DNA from: Pontibacter rufus | Lineage (GTDB): Bacteria; Bacteroidota; Bacteroidia; Cytophagales; Hymenobacteraceae | Direction: 5' to 3' | Length of the DNA: 64,000 bases | Assembly (NCBI RefSeq): GCF_015694705.1 | Contig: NZ_JADQDR010000004.1 | Span: 310,001 to 374,000 of the forward strand | Part shown: positions 55,352-63,920 of the stretch, piece after piece | Numbering within the stretch: the stretch's first letter is position 1 | Layout of the letters: the number at the start of each line of letters is the position of its first letter | Translations under genes and position numbers: made by a program | Notes under the pieces: generated by a model | The model's database searches: none | Told to the model about the DNA's origin: nothing | What the model saw: only the letters and a program-made list of their open reading frames with translations

Positions 55352-56026
55352 TTATATTTCCCGATATTTCATTCTCAGAAGCCCTTTAAGGTTTCCTGAT
55401 TCATTAAAGCCCTCGCCACTGGAATACAATTTCACATCCAGATCAAAGATAACCTCCAGGGTTTTTACATTACCCAGTATCGGTTCCGTTTCCGTACCTT
55501 CTATTACTTTAATAACCTTTAAATAGCTTCCGGCTTGACTTAAAGAGCCTTCAGATGAAAAGCCCGAATAGTTCTTTTGATCAATCACCTGCACCCTGAA
55601 ACTATTCTTAGGATCAGAGGCCTGCGATGACAAGATTAGCTTATCGCCAACGGAAAGCTTTTCTTTAACTACTTGATAAGGGTAATATTCTGTGGCTGCA
55701 TGGTTTAAAACCGAATCGTTTGCTACACCAAAATCGTTACTAAATTTCACATAGGGTAACTCAACTATAATGCTGGTGCCGGAAGTTAAATCTGATACAG
55801 ATAATACATGACTAATAAAAGAACCATCTACTGAACTCGAGCTACTGATAAGGTTATTATCTGACACAACTCCTTGTTTACTAAAAGCTCTTCCGTCCGG
55901 AAGTGTTCCTGAAAAGCCTACAGTCTCCAGTTGAAGTTGAGGTTCTACTTCATTATCTGAATTACAGGCACTCATGGTTAGTGTCATCCACGTAAATAAG
56001 AATGTGTACAGAATGGAGGTTTTCAT
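55352..56026 (-). CDS. Lipoprotein of unknown function
   Basis: A 224-residue lipoprotein with the signal MKTSILYTFLFTWMTLTMSA and Cys21 as lipidation site, followed by an acidic spacer (NSDNEVEP). I do not recognise the family. The mature part is predicted mostly beta: LETVGFSGTLPDGRAFSKQG, SLSQAGSYLKVIKVIEGTET, and KTLEVIFDLDVKLYSS near the end. The phrase GTLPDGRAF recalls small Bacteroidota surface lipoproteins with transthyretin-like folds, but that is weak. No operon partner: terminators were not seen, and both flanks are AT-rich non-coding DNA. Confidence 0.65.
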   Translation of the reverse strand: MKTSILYTFLFTWMTLTMSACNSDNEVEPQLQLETVGFSGTLPDGRAFSKQGVVSDNNLISSSSSVDGSFISHVLSVSDLTSGTSIIVELPYVKFSNDFGVANDSVLNHAATEYYPYQVVKEKLSVGDKLILSSQASDPKNSFRVQVIDQKNYSGFSSEGSLSQAGSYLKVIKVIEGTETEPILGNVKTLEVIFDLDVKLYSSGEGFNESGNLKGLLRMKYREI

Positions 56027-56335
56027 ATTATTCTATCTTTTAGTATATGACAGCTATTGAATGCAAATCCAACTCATTATTACATTAGGCACCTTCCAGT
56101 TAATAAAGATTGGAAGCCATCATTTTTAACCCAAATAAAGTTTAATAAAAATACGAATATATTTATTAAACAAGTATGATTTAATCTAAGCAGCCCTGCG
56201 CTTTAGAAATTAATTGAGGTAATTATGGTGTAAGCACCGGATAAGTCAATCCATATGCTTACCAGCACGATGTATAACAAGGCCCCAGACTGAAAATGCT
56301 ACGGCCTTGGAAAAATACGGCTAATTTATACTTTC
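56027..56335. other. AT-rich intergenic region
   Basis: 309 nt, no gene recognised. It is markedly AT-rich between about 56090 and 56200 and holds one TTATACTT at 56326-56333, just past the serine hydrolase stop. Confidence 0.4.
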
Positions 56336-57487
56336 TTAAGGCACCATCTTATTCACCGCATCAATCATGGCCAACACATCGCTGGGGTGATTGCCAATGT
56401 GCTCGCCGCGCTTTTTGCCGAGGCGCACGATGATGATGTTCTTCTCCGGAATGACAATGATGTACTGGCCAAGTATACCGCGGGCGTAGAAGATATCCTG
56501 GCCTTTGTAATGCGGCAGCAGCCACCATTGGTAGCCATAGAAATCGGTTTTTTCGCCGGTGGCGGCGGTGGGCAGGCCGCTCGGGGTGAGCGAGGCTTTG
56601 ACGTAAGCGGGCGGCACGATGGTGTCACCGTTCCAGAGGCCGTTTTGCAAGTATAGCTTGCCGAGGCGGGCAAAGTCACGGGCATTGGAGAAAAAGCAAC
56701 AGTAGGCTTTTTCCATGCCGCCAATGTGGTCAATACTCCATTCTGCGTCGTGGGCAGCGCCAAGTGGCTTCCATAGTTTTTCCTCGGCATATTCGCTTAA
56801 ATTTTTGCCGGTAGCGGCTTTCAGCACAAAGCCCAGCACCTGTGAATCGCCGCTTTTGTAACTGAAGGCTTTACCTGGCTCCTCTACAGCTTCCAGGCGC
56901 TTGATTATTTTTTTCAGGTTATCGCCATAGTATGCCTCTGTGGTTACAGAAAAAGGATTTGCATAAGACTCGTCCCAGTTCAGGCCGGAACTCATCCAGA
57001 GCAAATCCTTTATCGTAATTTTAGCTTTGTCTCCCTCGCTAAACTCCGGCAGAAAATCGGCTACCGGCTGCTCCACGCTTTGTATCTTCCCCTCTTCTAT
57101 CGCTGCGCCCACGAGCATGCTTACAATGCTTTTGGCCATAGAGAAGGAGTTGCTTTTGGAGTCTTTGCCGTAGCCGTCCCAATACTGCTCGTAAAGTATA
57201 GAATCGTTTTTGATAACCAGAAATGCCACCGACTCCAGCTCCTGGTGCAGTTGCTGCAGGCTGGCAGGCATTTGCATCTTGTTATAGTTGGCAGCCAATG
57301 GCCAGGGCTGCGGTTTTGGGGGCGCATTTACCACACGCTGCTCAAATATTTTGTTGTCGTCGATGTCGGCAAAGTTGTGGTAAATAGCCTTGTATACGTA
57401 GTTTTTGTCGGCCATTTGTATCCAGGCAGCCGCTAAAATCAGCAGCAGGATTGCACCAAGGCCATAGCGTCTGGTCTTTCGGGTCAT
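56336..57487 (-). CDS. Serine hydrolase of the beta-lactamase/class C family
   Basis: A 383-residue membrane-anchored or exported hydrolase: an N-terminal hydrophobic segment (GLGAILLLILAAAWIQMA) is followed by a penicillin-binding-protein/esterase-type domain. The nucleophile motif SxxK is SMAK, S116 and K119, and the second motif Tyr is in FSYKSGDSQ. The region GFFV-like loops and PSGLPTAATGEKTDFYGYQW follow. Family members include esterases, D-amino-acid peptidases and class C beta-lactamases; the sequence does not decide. It starts 8 nt downstream of the 1064-residue gene's stop, so the two are one transcript. Confidence 0.87.
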   Translation of the reverse strand: MTRKTRRYGLGAILLLILAAAWIQMADKNYVYKAIYHNFADIDDNKIFEQRVVNAPPKPQPWPLAANYNKMQMPASLQQLHQELESVAFLVIKNDSILYEQYWDGYGKDSKSNSFSMAKSIVSMLVGAAIEEGKIQSVEQPVADFLPEFSEGDKAKITIKDLLWMSSGLNWDESYANPFSVTTEAYYGDNLKKIIKRLEAVEEPGKAFSYKSGDSQVLGFVLKAATGKNLSEYAEEKLWKPLGAAHDAEWSIDHIGGMEKAYCCFFSNARDFARLGKLYLQNGLWNGDTIVPPAYVKASLTPSGLPTAATGEKTDFYGYQWWLLPHYKGQDIFYARGILGQYIIVIPEKNIIIVRLGKKRGEHIGNHPSDVLAMIDAVNKMVP

Positions 57488-57495
57488 CGTATCAA

Positions 57496-60400
57496 CTAGA
57501 AATCGTAGCCCAGCGTGATATAAAATTTAGGCCCTTTCTGTTCACTGTCTTCCTGCCCCCAGGCCACATCCAGTTTGCCATACACGCCTAGCAGCGTGGT
57601 ACGGGCGCCAACACCATACCCCAACAGGAACGGGTTGCGGTAGTTAACCACCGTAATCTCAAACGGATCTTTTTCGGTCGGGCTGGTTCTGCCACCTATG
57701 ATGCGTGTGTTGATAGAGTTGCGGCCGGTAAAAGGGTTGGAGCCGTTGTATGCCGATCCTGCATCGGCAAAGGCCGTTAACTGCAGGTTGCGGAAAAAGC
57801 CCGATGGCACAGGGCCATTATAAATATACTGCACAATCGGAACGCGCAGCTCAGCGTTGGCCAGCAGGTACTTACTGCCGTTCCGGGTATTGAAGTTAAA
57901 GCCACGTAGCGGTGTTACGTACTCCAGGTAAAACAAATCAGCCGGCGAAACAACGTTGATATTGTTCTCATCCGTTGCGTCAGCATCGTTGGCTATCAGC
58001 CAGTTGTCCATGCCGCCGATCAGGAAGCGTTTCGGAGAGTTACCGAAGAAGGAGCCATAGCTCAGGCGCGTGGCCAGCACTATCTGGCGGTGCAACTTCT
58101 GGTAATGGCGCAGGTCTATATAAAACTTGCTGAAATCGCCTGCCGAACTACCAAAGCTTTTAAGGCTGAGCAGGCCCGCTTTCATACGGGTGCCCTGCAT
58201 CATGTTTCCGCCGGTCGTTATGGTGTTATCAAAAACAAACTCCACATTGCCGCCGCCAAAATTGGTGACACTATCGGGCGTGGCGAAGCTGTTGATGAAG
58301 GTAAAGCGCGTGTTCACAAACATAGGCCGCACATGTATGCTGGTACTGTAGCTGAGCGGGTACACCAGCACCGGCGCAAATTCGTTGCGCCCGAAGCGCA
58401 ACACAGCGCCGGTTTCATTCTCCTCTGTTACAATCACATCGCGGTGAAACTGCATGCCCAGATCCACGCGGTTTTTCAGGTTCATGTATTCGGCTGAGAG
58501 GCGGCTGGTTTTCAGGTTAGAGCGCAGGAAAGCACTGCCGCGGAGCTGGTGGTTCTCAAACAAATCGCTCATGTTTACGCCTGCCACAACCCCAAAGCCC
58601 AGTTGCGGATCTGCATAAACGGAAGTAACAATTTCCTGCACACTGAAACGCAGGTCATAGTCTATCGGGCCGGACAGTTGCAGGTTGCCGTCGGTGGACC
58701 CGGCGCGGCGCACGGGGCTTGCGGGCGCTTTCTTATTTTCGTCCTGCTGCGCCTGGCCGTTATCTTCGAACTGGTAATTCTCGATATCAACTTCTCCTTC
58801 GCGTTTTGGCTTCTTGCTGTTAGTTTCGTTTTCCAGCAGTTTTCGCGTGGCAGCGCCCTGCTGTGGCACACGCGCCCGCGTTTCAAGTATAATCTGGCGC
58901 GATGTTTTGGGTAGCGTAGCCAAAGTAGTAGGCGTAAAAGCAGGCAGCAGGTACACAAAATCGCGTGCGCGATCAGGCGCTACATAGGCCAGTGTATTGG
59001 TGGCGCTGTTGTAATCGTACTGCTTTATACTTTGCTCGAAGTTGGTGAGCGGGCTGCTGGTGCCCGAAGCCATATTGTAGCGGTACAGGCTGCGGATACC
59101 ATTCTGTTCGCTCAGGTATACCAGATTGCCGTCTTGCTGGGCACGCGGACTATACTCGCCGGCAATAGAACTGGTTAGCTGCTGTAATTCCACTTGCTTG
59201 CTCACCTGAGGCAGCAGAAAAATATCATAGTTGTTTACTACCGCATTAAAGCCCGGAGAGGTGGTTTGCCCGGTAGAATCTATCCAGCGGTTGGAGCTGA
59301 AAACAATGCCTTCGCGGCCTTTCAGGAAAACCGGCTGTATGTCGTCGTAAATGTCGTTGGTGAGTTGCTGCATGGATCGGCCGTTGGCGCGCAGCAAAAA
59401 TAAATCAGACTGCCCATTGCGCACGGCGCTTACCACAAGGCTTTGCCCGTCTTCGGAGTAGCTGATGTCATGCACCTGCACAAACTGGTCTAAAACTGCG
59501 GCAGACGTTCTCAAATCATCCAGGAAAGGAATACGGGCACGGCGGCGTTTCGCGTTTATCTGCCGCAGCACCATCTGGCCGCGCTGCGCCTCCACAAAGC
59601 CAATCTGGCTGTTGTTTCGCCAGGCCAGCACCGGCATGGTATAGTCGACAGCCTGATCCAGCGTTCGGTAGCCGCCCTGCCAGGCTATATGGTCGCGTTT
59701 GGTGCGCACATCCTGCACTACTATTCTGTAAATCCCGTTTTCGTTCTCTACGTAAGCCAGCATGGTGCCGGCCGGGTTCAGCATCGGCTCGGTGTAGCGC
59801 AGGTCTTTTTTGTTGGTTTTGAACAGCTTCGCACTCTCCGGCATTAGTACCAGCGGGTTGTCCGAACGGTTATTGATCTGCTTATAATAGTTGTACCAGT
59901 CGTTCAGGAAGCGTTTGTAGGGGATATTCAGACTGCTCGTAATGCCAATCTCCACGTCGCGCGTAATGCGCGTCAGGTTCAGGATGTTCTGGATGGCCGT
60001 ATAGCCGTAGCGCTCTGCAATATAATTCCAGATTGACTGTCCGGCCAGTTGGGGGCTTTGCGCCAGTAACTTCTCAGGTTTTAGGTCTGGCTCCTGCAGC
60101 AGCATGCTGCGCATGTAGTTGTCCATCTCCAGGCTCCAGCCCTCGGCGGTGTAGGCTGCCACGCCACCGATAAACCAGTCGGGCAGGCGCAGCAGGTAAC
60201 TGCTTTGCAAGGCCTCTTTCAGGCTGCCGCCATACATCATGTCGTTCAGCAAAAGCTCCGTTAGCTTATAGCTTAGTTCGTGCTTAAAGCCGGTCTGTGT
60301 ACCCGGGAAGGCAATTTCGACCTTGTTTTTCATGAACAGCGTTTCGCCGCCTGTCTGAAACTGATCGTTGTCAATGCCAATGTTACTCTGCTTCAGATCG

Positions 60401-60690
60401 GTGGGCGAGTTGTAGAGGATGAGCGTTACCTTGGCATAAGGATAATAGCCAATCAGGCTGGTTACGCGCTTCAGTTCCTGCTCAGCGTAAGCAGCGGCAT
60501 TCTGTGCTATTTCCTGGCCGCCCTGCGAAAAGTAGATATTGAAGTTTTGGGTGCTGTATAGTTTCCAGTCAAAATTTTTGTACTGGATGCGGCTTTTGCC
60601 AAATGTATCGCGGCTTGGTTGCGCCTGCAGGGCAGTGCCCGCCAGGGTGCAAAGCACAAACAGCAACAGTAACCTTATAGAAAAACGCAT
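57496..60690 (-). CDS. Pseudopeptidase/propeller/outer-membrane barrel fusion protein
   Basis: A 1064-residue exported protein with three parts. After the signal peptide comes a peptidase-MA-like domain (about 35-290). Its expected HExxH zinc motif reads HELSY (137-141) and the expected WFxEG reads WFIGG (172-176), so it looks catalytically dead. Next, residues about 290-610 hold TolB-like WD40 blades (YTEPMLNPAGTMLAYVENEN, SGEDGQS-type turns). The last 370 residues look like an Omp85/surface-antigen barrel and end FYITLGYDF with C-terminal Phe. Bacteroidota annotate such proteins variously as TolB-like. It is probably an outer-membrane protein with a periplasmic or surface propeller. Its own operon includes the serine hydrolase. 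Confidence 0.8.
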   Translation of the reverse strand: MRFSIRLLLLFVLCTLAGTALQAQPSRDTFGKSRIQYKNFDWKLYSTQNFNIYFSQGGQEIAQNAAAYAEQELKRVTSLIGYYPYAKVTLILYNSPTDLKQSNIGIDNDQFQTGGETLFMKNKVEIAFPGTQTGFKHELSYKLTELLLNDMMYGGSLKEALQSSYLLRLPDWFIGGVAAYTAEGWSLEMDNYMRSMLLQEPDLKPEKLLAQSPQLAGQSIWNYIAERYGYTAIQNILNLTRITRDVEIGITSSLNIPYKRFLNDWYNYYKQINNRSDNPLVLMPESAKLFKTNKKDLRYTEPMLNPAGTMLAYVENENGIYRIVVQDVRTKRDHIAWQGGYRTLDQAVDYTMPVLAWRNNSQIGFVEAQRGQMVLRQINAKRRRARIPFLDDLRTSAAVLDQFVQVHDISYSEDGQSLVVSAVRNGQSDLFLLRANGRSMQQLTNDIYDDIQPVFLKGREGIVFSSNRWIDSTGQTTSPGFNAVVNNYDIFLLPQVSKQVELQQLTSSIAGEYSPRAQQDGNLVYLSEQNGIRSLYRYNMASGTSSPLTNFEQSIKQYDYNSATNTLAYVAPDRARDFVYLLPAFTPTTLATLPKTSRQIILETRARVPQQGAATRKLLENETNSKKPKREGEVDIENYQFEDNGQAQQDENKKAPASPVRRAGSTDGNLQLSGPIDYDLRFSVQEIVTSVYADPQLGFGVVAGVNMSDLFENHQLRGSAFLRSNLKTSRLSAEYMNLKNRVDLGMQFHRDVIVTEENETGAVLRFGRNEFAPVLVYPLSYSTSIHVRPMFVNTRFTFINSFATPDSVTNFGGGNVEFVFDNTITTGGNMMQGTRMKAGLLSLKSFGSSAGDFSKFYIDLRHYQKLHRQIVLATRLSYGSFFGNSPKRFLIGGMDNWLIANDADATDENNINVVSPADLFYLEYVTPLRGFNFNTRNGSKYLLANAELRVPIVQYIYNGPVPSGFFRNLQLTAFADAGSAYNGSNPFTGRNSINTRIIGGRTSPTEKDPFEITVVNYRNPFLLGYGVGARTTLLGVYGKLDVAWGQEDSEQKGPKFYITLGYDF

Positions 60691-60818
60691 GCGCTTAGGG
60701 TTGAATAAATTTTAGTAGTTTAAGTAACCGAGATGACCAGTATAATATTTTCATAGCGTAAGGTGTATGCAGCCCAGGCCCAAAGGTTAAGTATGCATTG
60801 TGTTAGCAAATAATCGTC

Positions 60819-61355
60819 CTATACTGTAATTTCTATCAAGCCAAAGACAACCTTACCGCCATACTTGGCTTGTGCTTCGGCCTTATCCAAGAACTTTATC
60901 TTTTTTATTTCTTCTGCCTTGATATTGCTTAGCTGCCTGTGTCTCCCGGCGTAGGAGGCAATGAGCTTTTCATTCACCACAATCGGTATTTTATACTGGA
61001 TTCCAATCTGCCGTACCTGCGCGTCCACTTGCCTGTAAATATAATTCTCTACATCAAGGTCAGCGGACGACTTGATCATAACGCATTGGCTGTTACTGAA
61101 CCCCAGTTCCTCTAACTTCTCCCGGCTCGCTGCCTGCTCGAAATGCGCAAGCTGCTGCTGCGGAACAATTTCATTGTAAGGTGAAACCAGGCCGTCCACC
61201 ACATGAACGCAGTCTTTGTCATACATATCTACTGTCAGCACTTCCCTGCTGTTTACAACAGGCACCTCCAATGTCCTTCCGTTTACCCTTTGGGAGTATC
61301 CTTCGGTAAAAACAAACAAGATGAAAAAGCAGGAGAAAAATAGCTTCGTTTTCAT
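60819..61355 (-). CDS. Exported protein with TonB-plug-like C-terminal motif
   Basis: A 178-residue exported protein with the signal MKTKLFFSCFFILFVFTEGY. I do not recognise a named family. The C-terminal part (IVVNEKLIASYAGRHRQLSN, then IKAEEIKKIKFLDKAEAQAK and YGGKVVFGLIEITV) closely resembles the end of TonB-dependent receptor plug domains. There, a sequence like 'I-x-S-I-x-V-L-K-x-x-x-A-x-x-Y-G-x-x-x-x-x-G-V-I-x-I-T' is usual. It has no barrel after it, so it is a free plug-like domain. I chose the ATG at 61355; an upstream in-frame start at 61379 adds a second hydrophobic lead. Confidence 0.65.
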   Translation of the reverse strand: MKTKLFFSCFFILFVFTEGYSQRVNGRTLEVPVVNSREVLTVDMYDKDCVHVVDGLVSPYNEIVPQQQLAHFEQAASREKLEELGFSNSQCVMIKSSADLDVENYIYRQVDAQVRQIGIQYKIPIVVNEKLIASYAGRHRQLSNIKAEEIKKIKFLDKAEAQAKYGGKVVFGLIEITV

Positions 61356-61642
61356 AAGTAGTATACTAATAAGTAGCAAGACAGTATCACCTTACATCAT
61401 TTCGTCATCCTGCAAGTATAAATCCCGCACTTGTTGCGGAGGAGCTTTTTAAAGAAAGCCCTATTCCTGCCTGTAGCATTAACTCAACCTCTCATCTACC
61501 AGATTTCTTAACAGAAAGACAGAGGATGCCACTAACAAACTTAATTCCGTCAGGTTATTTATTCAATTGTGCACCAACAACTGGTATTAGCATATTACAA
61601 GATGTACAGCGGCTTCAAACGCTGGTGCCTCAACTTTTTTAC
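61356..61642. other. Intergenic spacer, no gene seen
   Basis: 287 nt with one AAGTATAA (61414-61421). No hairpin terminator or clear promoter was recognised. Confidence 0.4.
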
Positions 61643-62704
61643 TTAGTCGTAATATAACGAAAAATATCTTGAAATATTTACTTCCGGCATCACTTCTGAT
61701 CCACTTATAAGTGCCGCTGCAAAATGTTGTGCTAAGTACGGCGCCATCAGCACGCCTTTAGAGCCCATACCATTAAACACATGCAGTTGCGCATGCGCCG
61801 GGTGCCGCCCTGCCAACGGGTGCCTGTCGCGCACGGCAGGCCGTATACCTGCCAGGTGATTAACCAGCGAAAAAGGCTGTGAAGTGATTTGGCTGAAGCG
61901 TTCCGTCAGTTCCTGCCGGCCTTCCGGCGTCGGCTGTTCATCAGGTTTGCGCCAGTTATAGGTGGCGCCCACTTTAAACCTCCCTGCCCCTACCGGAACA
62001 ACGTAAACGGCTTTGTTATAGATGCATTCAGGCGCGAAATTCTGCACCTCTAACTCCAGCACCTCGCCTTTGGTGGGCTGTATTGGCAGCCAGCTGAAGT
62101 ATGGATTGTTAATTACCTGATAGCCTTCGCAGAACACCAGCTGCCTGGCCACAAAGTTTTTATACTTCACATCCTGCGCTGTGAGCTGCAATTGCGCCAT
62201 TTCAAAGCGCTCCGGCAGCAGCAGGCCCTGTGCCAGCAATTCCTCAGTCAGCAAACGCAGCATCTCAGCCACCTGCAGGTAGCCGCCGCGCCCAATCAGC
62301 ACGCCGCCGAAAGGGTCCTGCACCGCCGGCTGGTTTATACTTTGGGTATAAGTGCCAAGTATAAATTCGTTCCAGCCATCGCCGGCGCTTTTGGCCATCC
62401 AGGTGTTCTGTTCTTCTATGCTGGAGAATATCTTATAAATAGGCTTGTGGAAGTATAGCTGCTGACCGAAATAAGCCTCCAGTTCACTATAAAAAGCATC
62501 AGCCGCAGGTATAAACGCATCGGCCAGCCAGGTTTTGGCAAAGCGCTTGCCGGCTACCGGGTTCACCAGGCCCGCCGCTACCTTAGAGGCTGAATCCGCT
62601 TTTGGCTCATCAATTACCAGCACTTCTTGTCCCTGTTGCCGCAAAGTATAAGCAAGTATAGCGCCGGCCAGGCCATGACCTACAACTATAAAATCATATT
62701 TCAT
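61643..62704 (-). CDS. FAD-dependent oxidoreductase of the DAO family
   Basis: A 353-residue flavoprotein. The N-terminal Rossmann fold VVGHGLAGAILAYTLRQQGQ gives a variant GxGxxG (GHGLAG), followed by the acidic VLVIDEP. ASKVAAGLVNPVAGKR binds FAD. The region RVHGIRPAVRDRHPLAGR-type (GIRPAVRDRHPLAGRHP) and FNGMGSKGVLMAPYLAQHFA at the C-terminus match D-amino-acid/glycine oxidase and MnmC C-terminal domains. It probably oxidises a secondary amine, but the substrate is unknown. TAACTTG lies close to the ATG and may be a weak -7 box. No partners nearby. Confidence 0.85.
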   Translation of the reverse strand: MKYDFIVVGHGLAGAILAYTLRQQGQEVLVIDEPKADSASKVAAGLVNPVAGKRFAKTWLADAFIPAADAFYSELEAYFGQQLYFHKPIYKIFSSIEEQNTWMAKSAGDGWNEFILGTYTQSINQPAVQDPFGGVLIGRGGYLQVAEMLRLLTEELLAQGLLLPERFEMAQLQLTAQDVKYKNFVARQLVFCEGYQVINNPYFSWLPIQPTKGEVLELEVQNFAPECIYNKAVYVVPVGAGRFKVGATYNWRKPDEQPTPEGRQELTERFSQITSQPFSLVNHLAGIRPAVRDRHPLAGRHPAHAQLHVFNGMGSKGVLMAPYLAQHFAAALISGSEVMPEVNISRYFSLYYD

Positions 62705-62788
62705 CGGGGCAAGTTACGAGATGTATCCCTGAAATTTGTACCTTTAGGAGCCGATTTTGTGGGTTGGATAAAAGATAAACCCTGAAAT

Positions 62789-62990
62789 AGCGCAAGTGTT
62801 CAGCGCCGCCACTTGTGCTTATACATGATAGCAAGTCTTCAGACTTGCTATCATGTATGATTGCGGAATACAAGTATAGATTACATTTTAACAACAAGGC
62901 GCTAAGTATGAATCAGAGGACGACGGTCTACGCAAGTCTGAAGACCTGCCTATATTTTTAGGCACAAGTTACGCTTCACTAAAGACTTGC
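62789..62990. repeat. Cluster of GCAAGTCT-type palindromic repeats
   Basis: Three related structures lie close together. First, an imperfect hairpin AGCGCAAGTG/CACTTGTGCT (62789-62820). Second, an 18-bp perfect hairpin at 62821-62858, centred on GCAAGTCTTCAGACTTGC. Third, a degenerate copy CGCAAGTCTGAAGACCTGC at 62931-62949 and an isolated AAAGACTTGCG at 62981-62991. They look like copies of one short palindromic element. No T tract follows, so termination is not the obvious role. Confidence 0.6.
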
Positions 62991-63109
62991 GCCATACTTG
63001 CATCTGAGACCCTTGTTGCGACGGAATACCTCGCAGTGTGCGCAGTTCCCGCGAGTGTCAGAGCCAGTGATTTTAGTTTAAGAGCTGCCAAATATCTAAA
63101 CAGAAACCG
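62859..63109. other. Rest of the repeat-bearing intergenic region
   Basis: No gene seen between the FAD oxidoreductase and the MBL hydrolase apart from the repeats. No exact TAnnTTTG box was found ahead of 63110. Confidence 0.4.
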
Positions 63110-63745
63110 ATGGAAGTTACCCGTTTTACGTTTAACCCTTTCCAGGAAAATACTTACCTGCTGCACGACGACACCAACGAGTGCGTAGTGATAGATCCGG
63201 GTTGCTACGAGCCGGAAGAACGCCGGGAGCTGCAAAAATATATTGCCGGCAACAACCTGAAAGTGGTGCGCCTGCTGAACACGCACTGCCACATAGACCA
63301 CGTGCTGGGCAATCAATTTGTAGCCGGTACCTATAAAGTGGGGTTGGAGATTCACGCTGAAGACGAGCAGGTGCTGCGTGCCGTGCCGACCTATGCATCT
63401 GCGTATGGCTTTCCGATGTATGCGGAACAATTGCCGGAAAAGTATCTGAAGGAAGGCGATGCCGTGAAATTTGGAAATACGGAACTGCAGGTACTGTTTG
63501 CGCCCGGCCACGCGCCAGGCCACGTAGTGTTTTACAGTGCGCCCGACAAAGTTGTGATTGGCGGCGATGTGCTGTTCCGGCAAAGCATCGGCCGCACCGA
63601 TTTGCCCGGCGGCGACTTTGATACGCTTATCCAAAGTATAAAAACAAAGCTTTTTACACTGCCCGACGAGGTAACCGTTTATCCCGGCCACGGCCCGGAA
63701 ACCACCATCGGCTACGAAAAGAAACATAATCCCTTCTTACAATAA
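63110..63745 (+). CDS. MBL-fold hydrolase, glyoxalase II-like
   Basis: A 211-residue soluble zinc hydrolase of the metallo-beta-lactamase fold. The core motif HCHIDH (about residues 60-65) is followed by APGHAPGHVVFYSAPDKVVI with the next His, GGDVLFRQSIGRTDLPGG with the bridging Asp, and VYPGHGPETTIGYEK near the end. The spacing fits small hydroxyacylglutathione-hydrolase-like enzymes (YcbL type), which split thioesters such as S-lactoylglutathione or related adducts; the true substrate is uncertain. It has no close neighbour upstream (a repeat cluster) and lies before pssA. Confidence 0.92.
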   Translation: MEVTRFTFNPFQENTYLLHDDTNECVVIDPGCYEPEERRELQKYIAGNNLKVVRLLNTHCHIDHVLGNQFVAGTYKVGLEIHAEDEQVLRAVPTYASAYGFPMYAEQLPEKYLKEGDAVKFGNTELQVLFAPGHAPGHVVFYSAPDKVVIGGDVLFRQSIGRTDLPGGDFDTLIQSIKTKLFTLPDEVTVYPGHGPETTIGYEKKHNPFLQ

Positions 63746-63920
63746 AGAAAGGACACAAGTATACAGTGGAATATACCAGGTATCGGCAACATCAAACCAA
63801 AGACTTTCTGCTGATTTATACTTCGTAAGCTGCATGTTATATACAAAGGTTAAAATATTTGAAATGTATGGCGTATTTTGCATGCTTACTTAACGCACGC
63901 TGTTGCCTCAATTTTCCAGC

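Noticed and set aside
55215-55526. Plus-strand ORF of 103 codons near the higB remnant
   Set aside because: It is antisense to higB wreckage and to the lipoprotein gene, with no domain or start signal.
62969-63727. 252-codon minus-strand ORF opposite the MBL hydrolase
   Set aside because: The plus-strand gene has a full metal site; the antisense frame has no domain and starts inside it.
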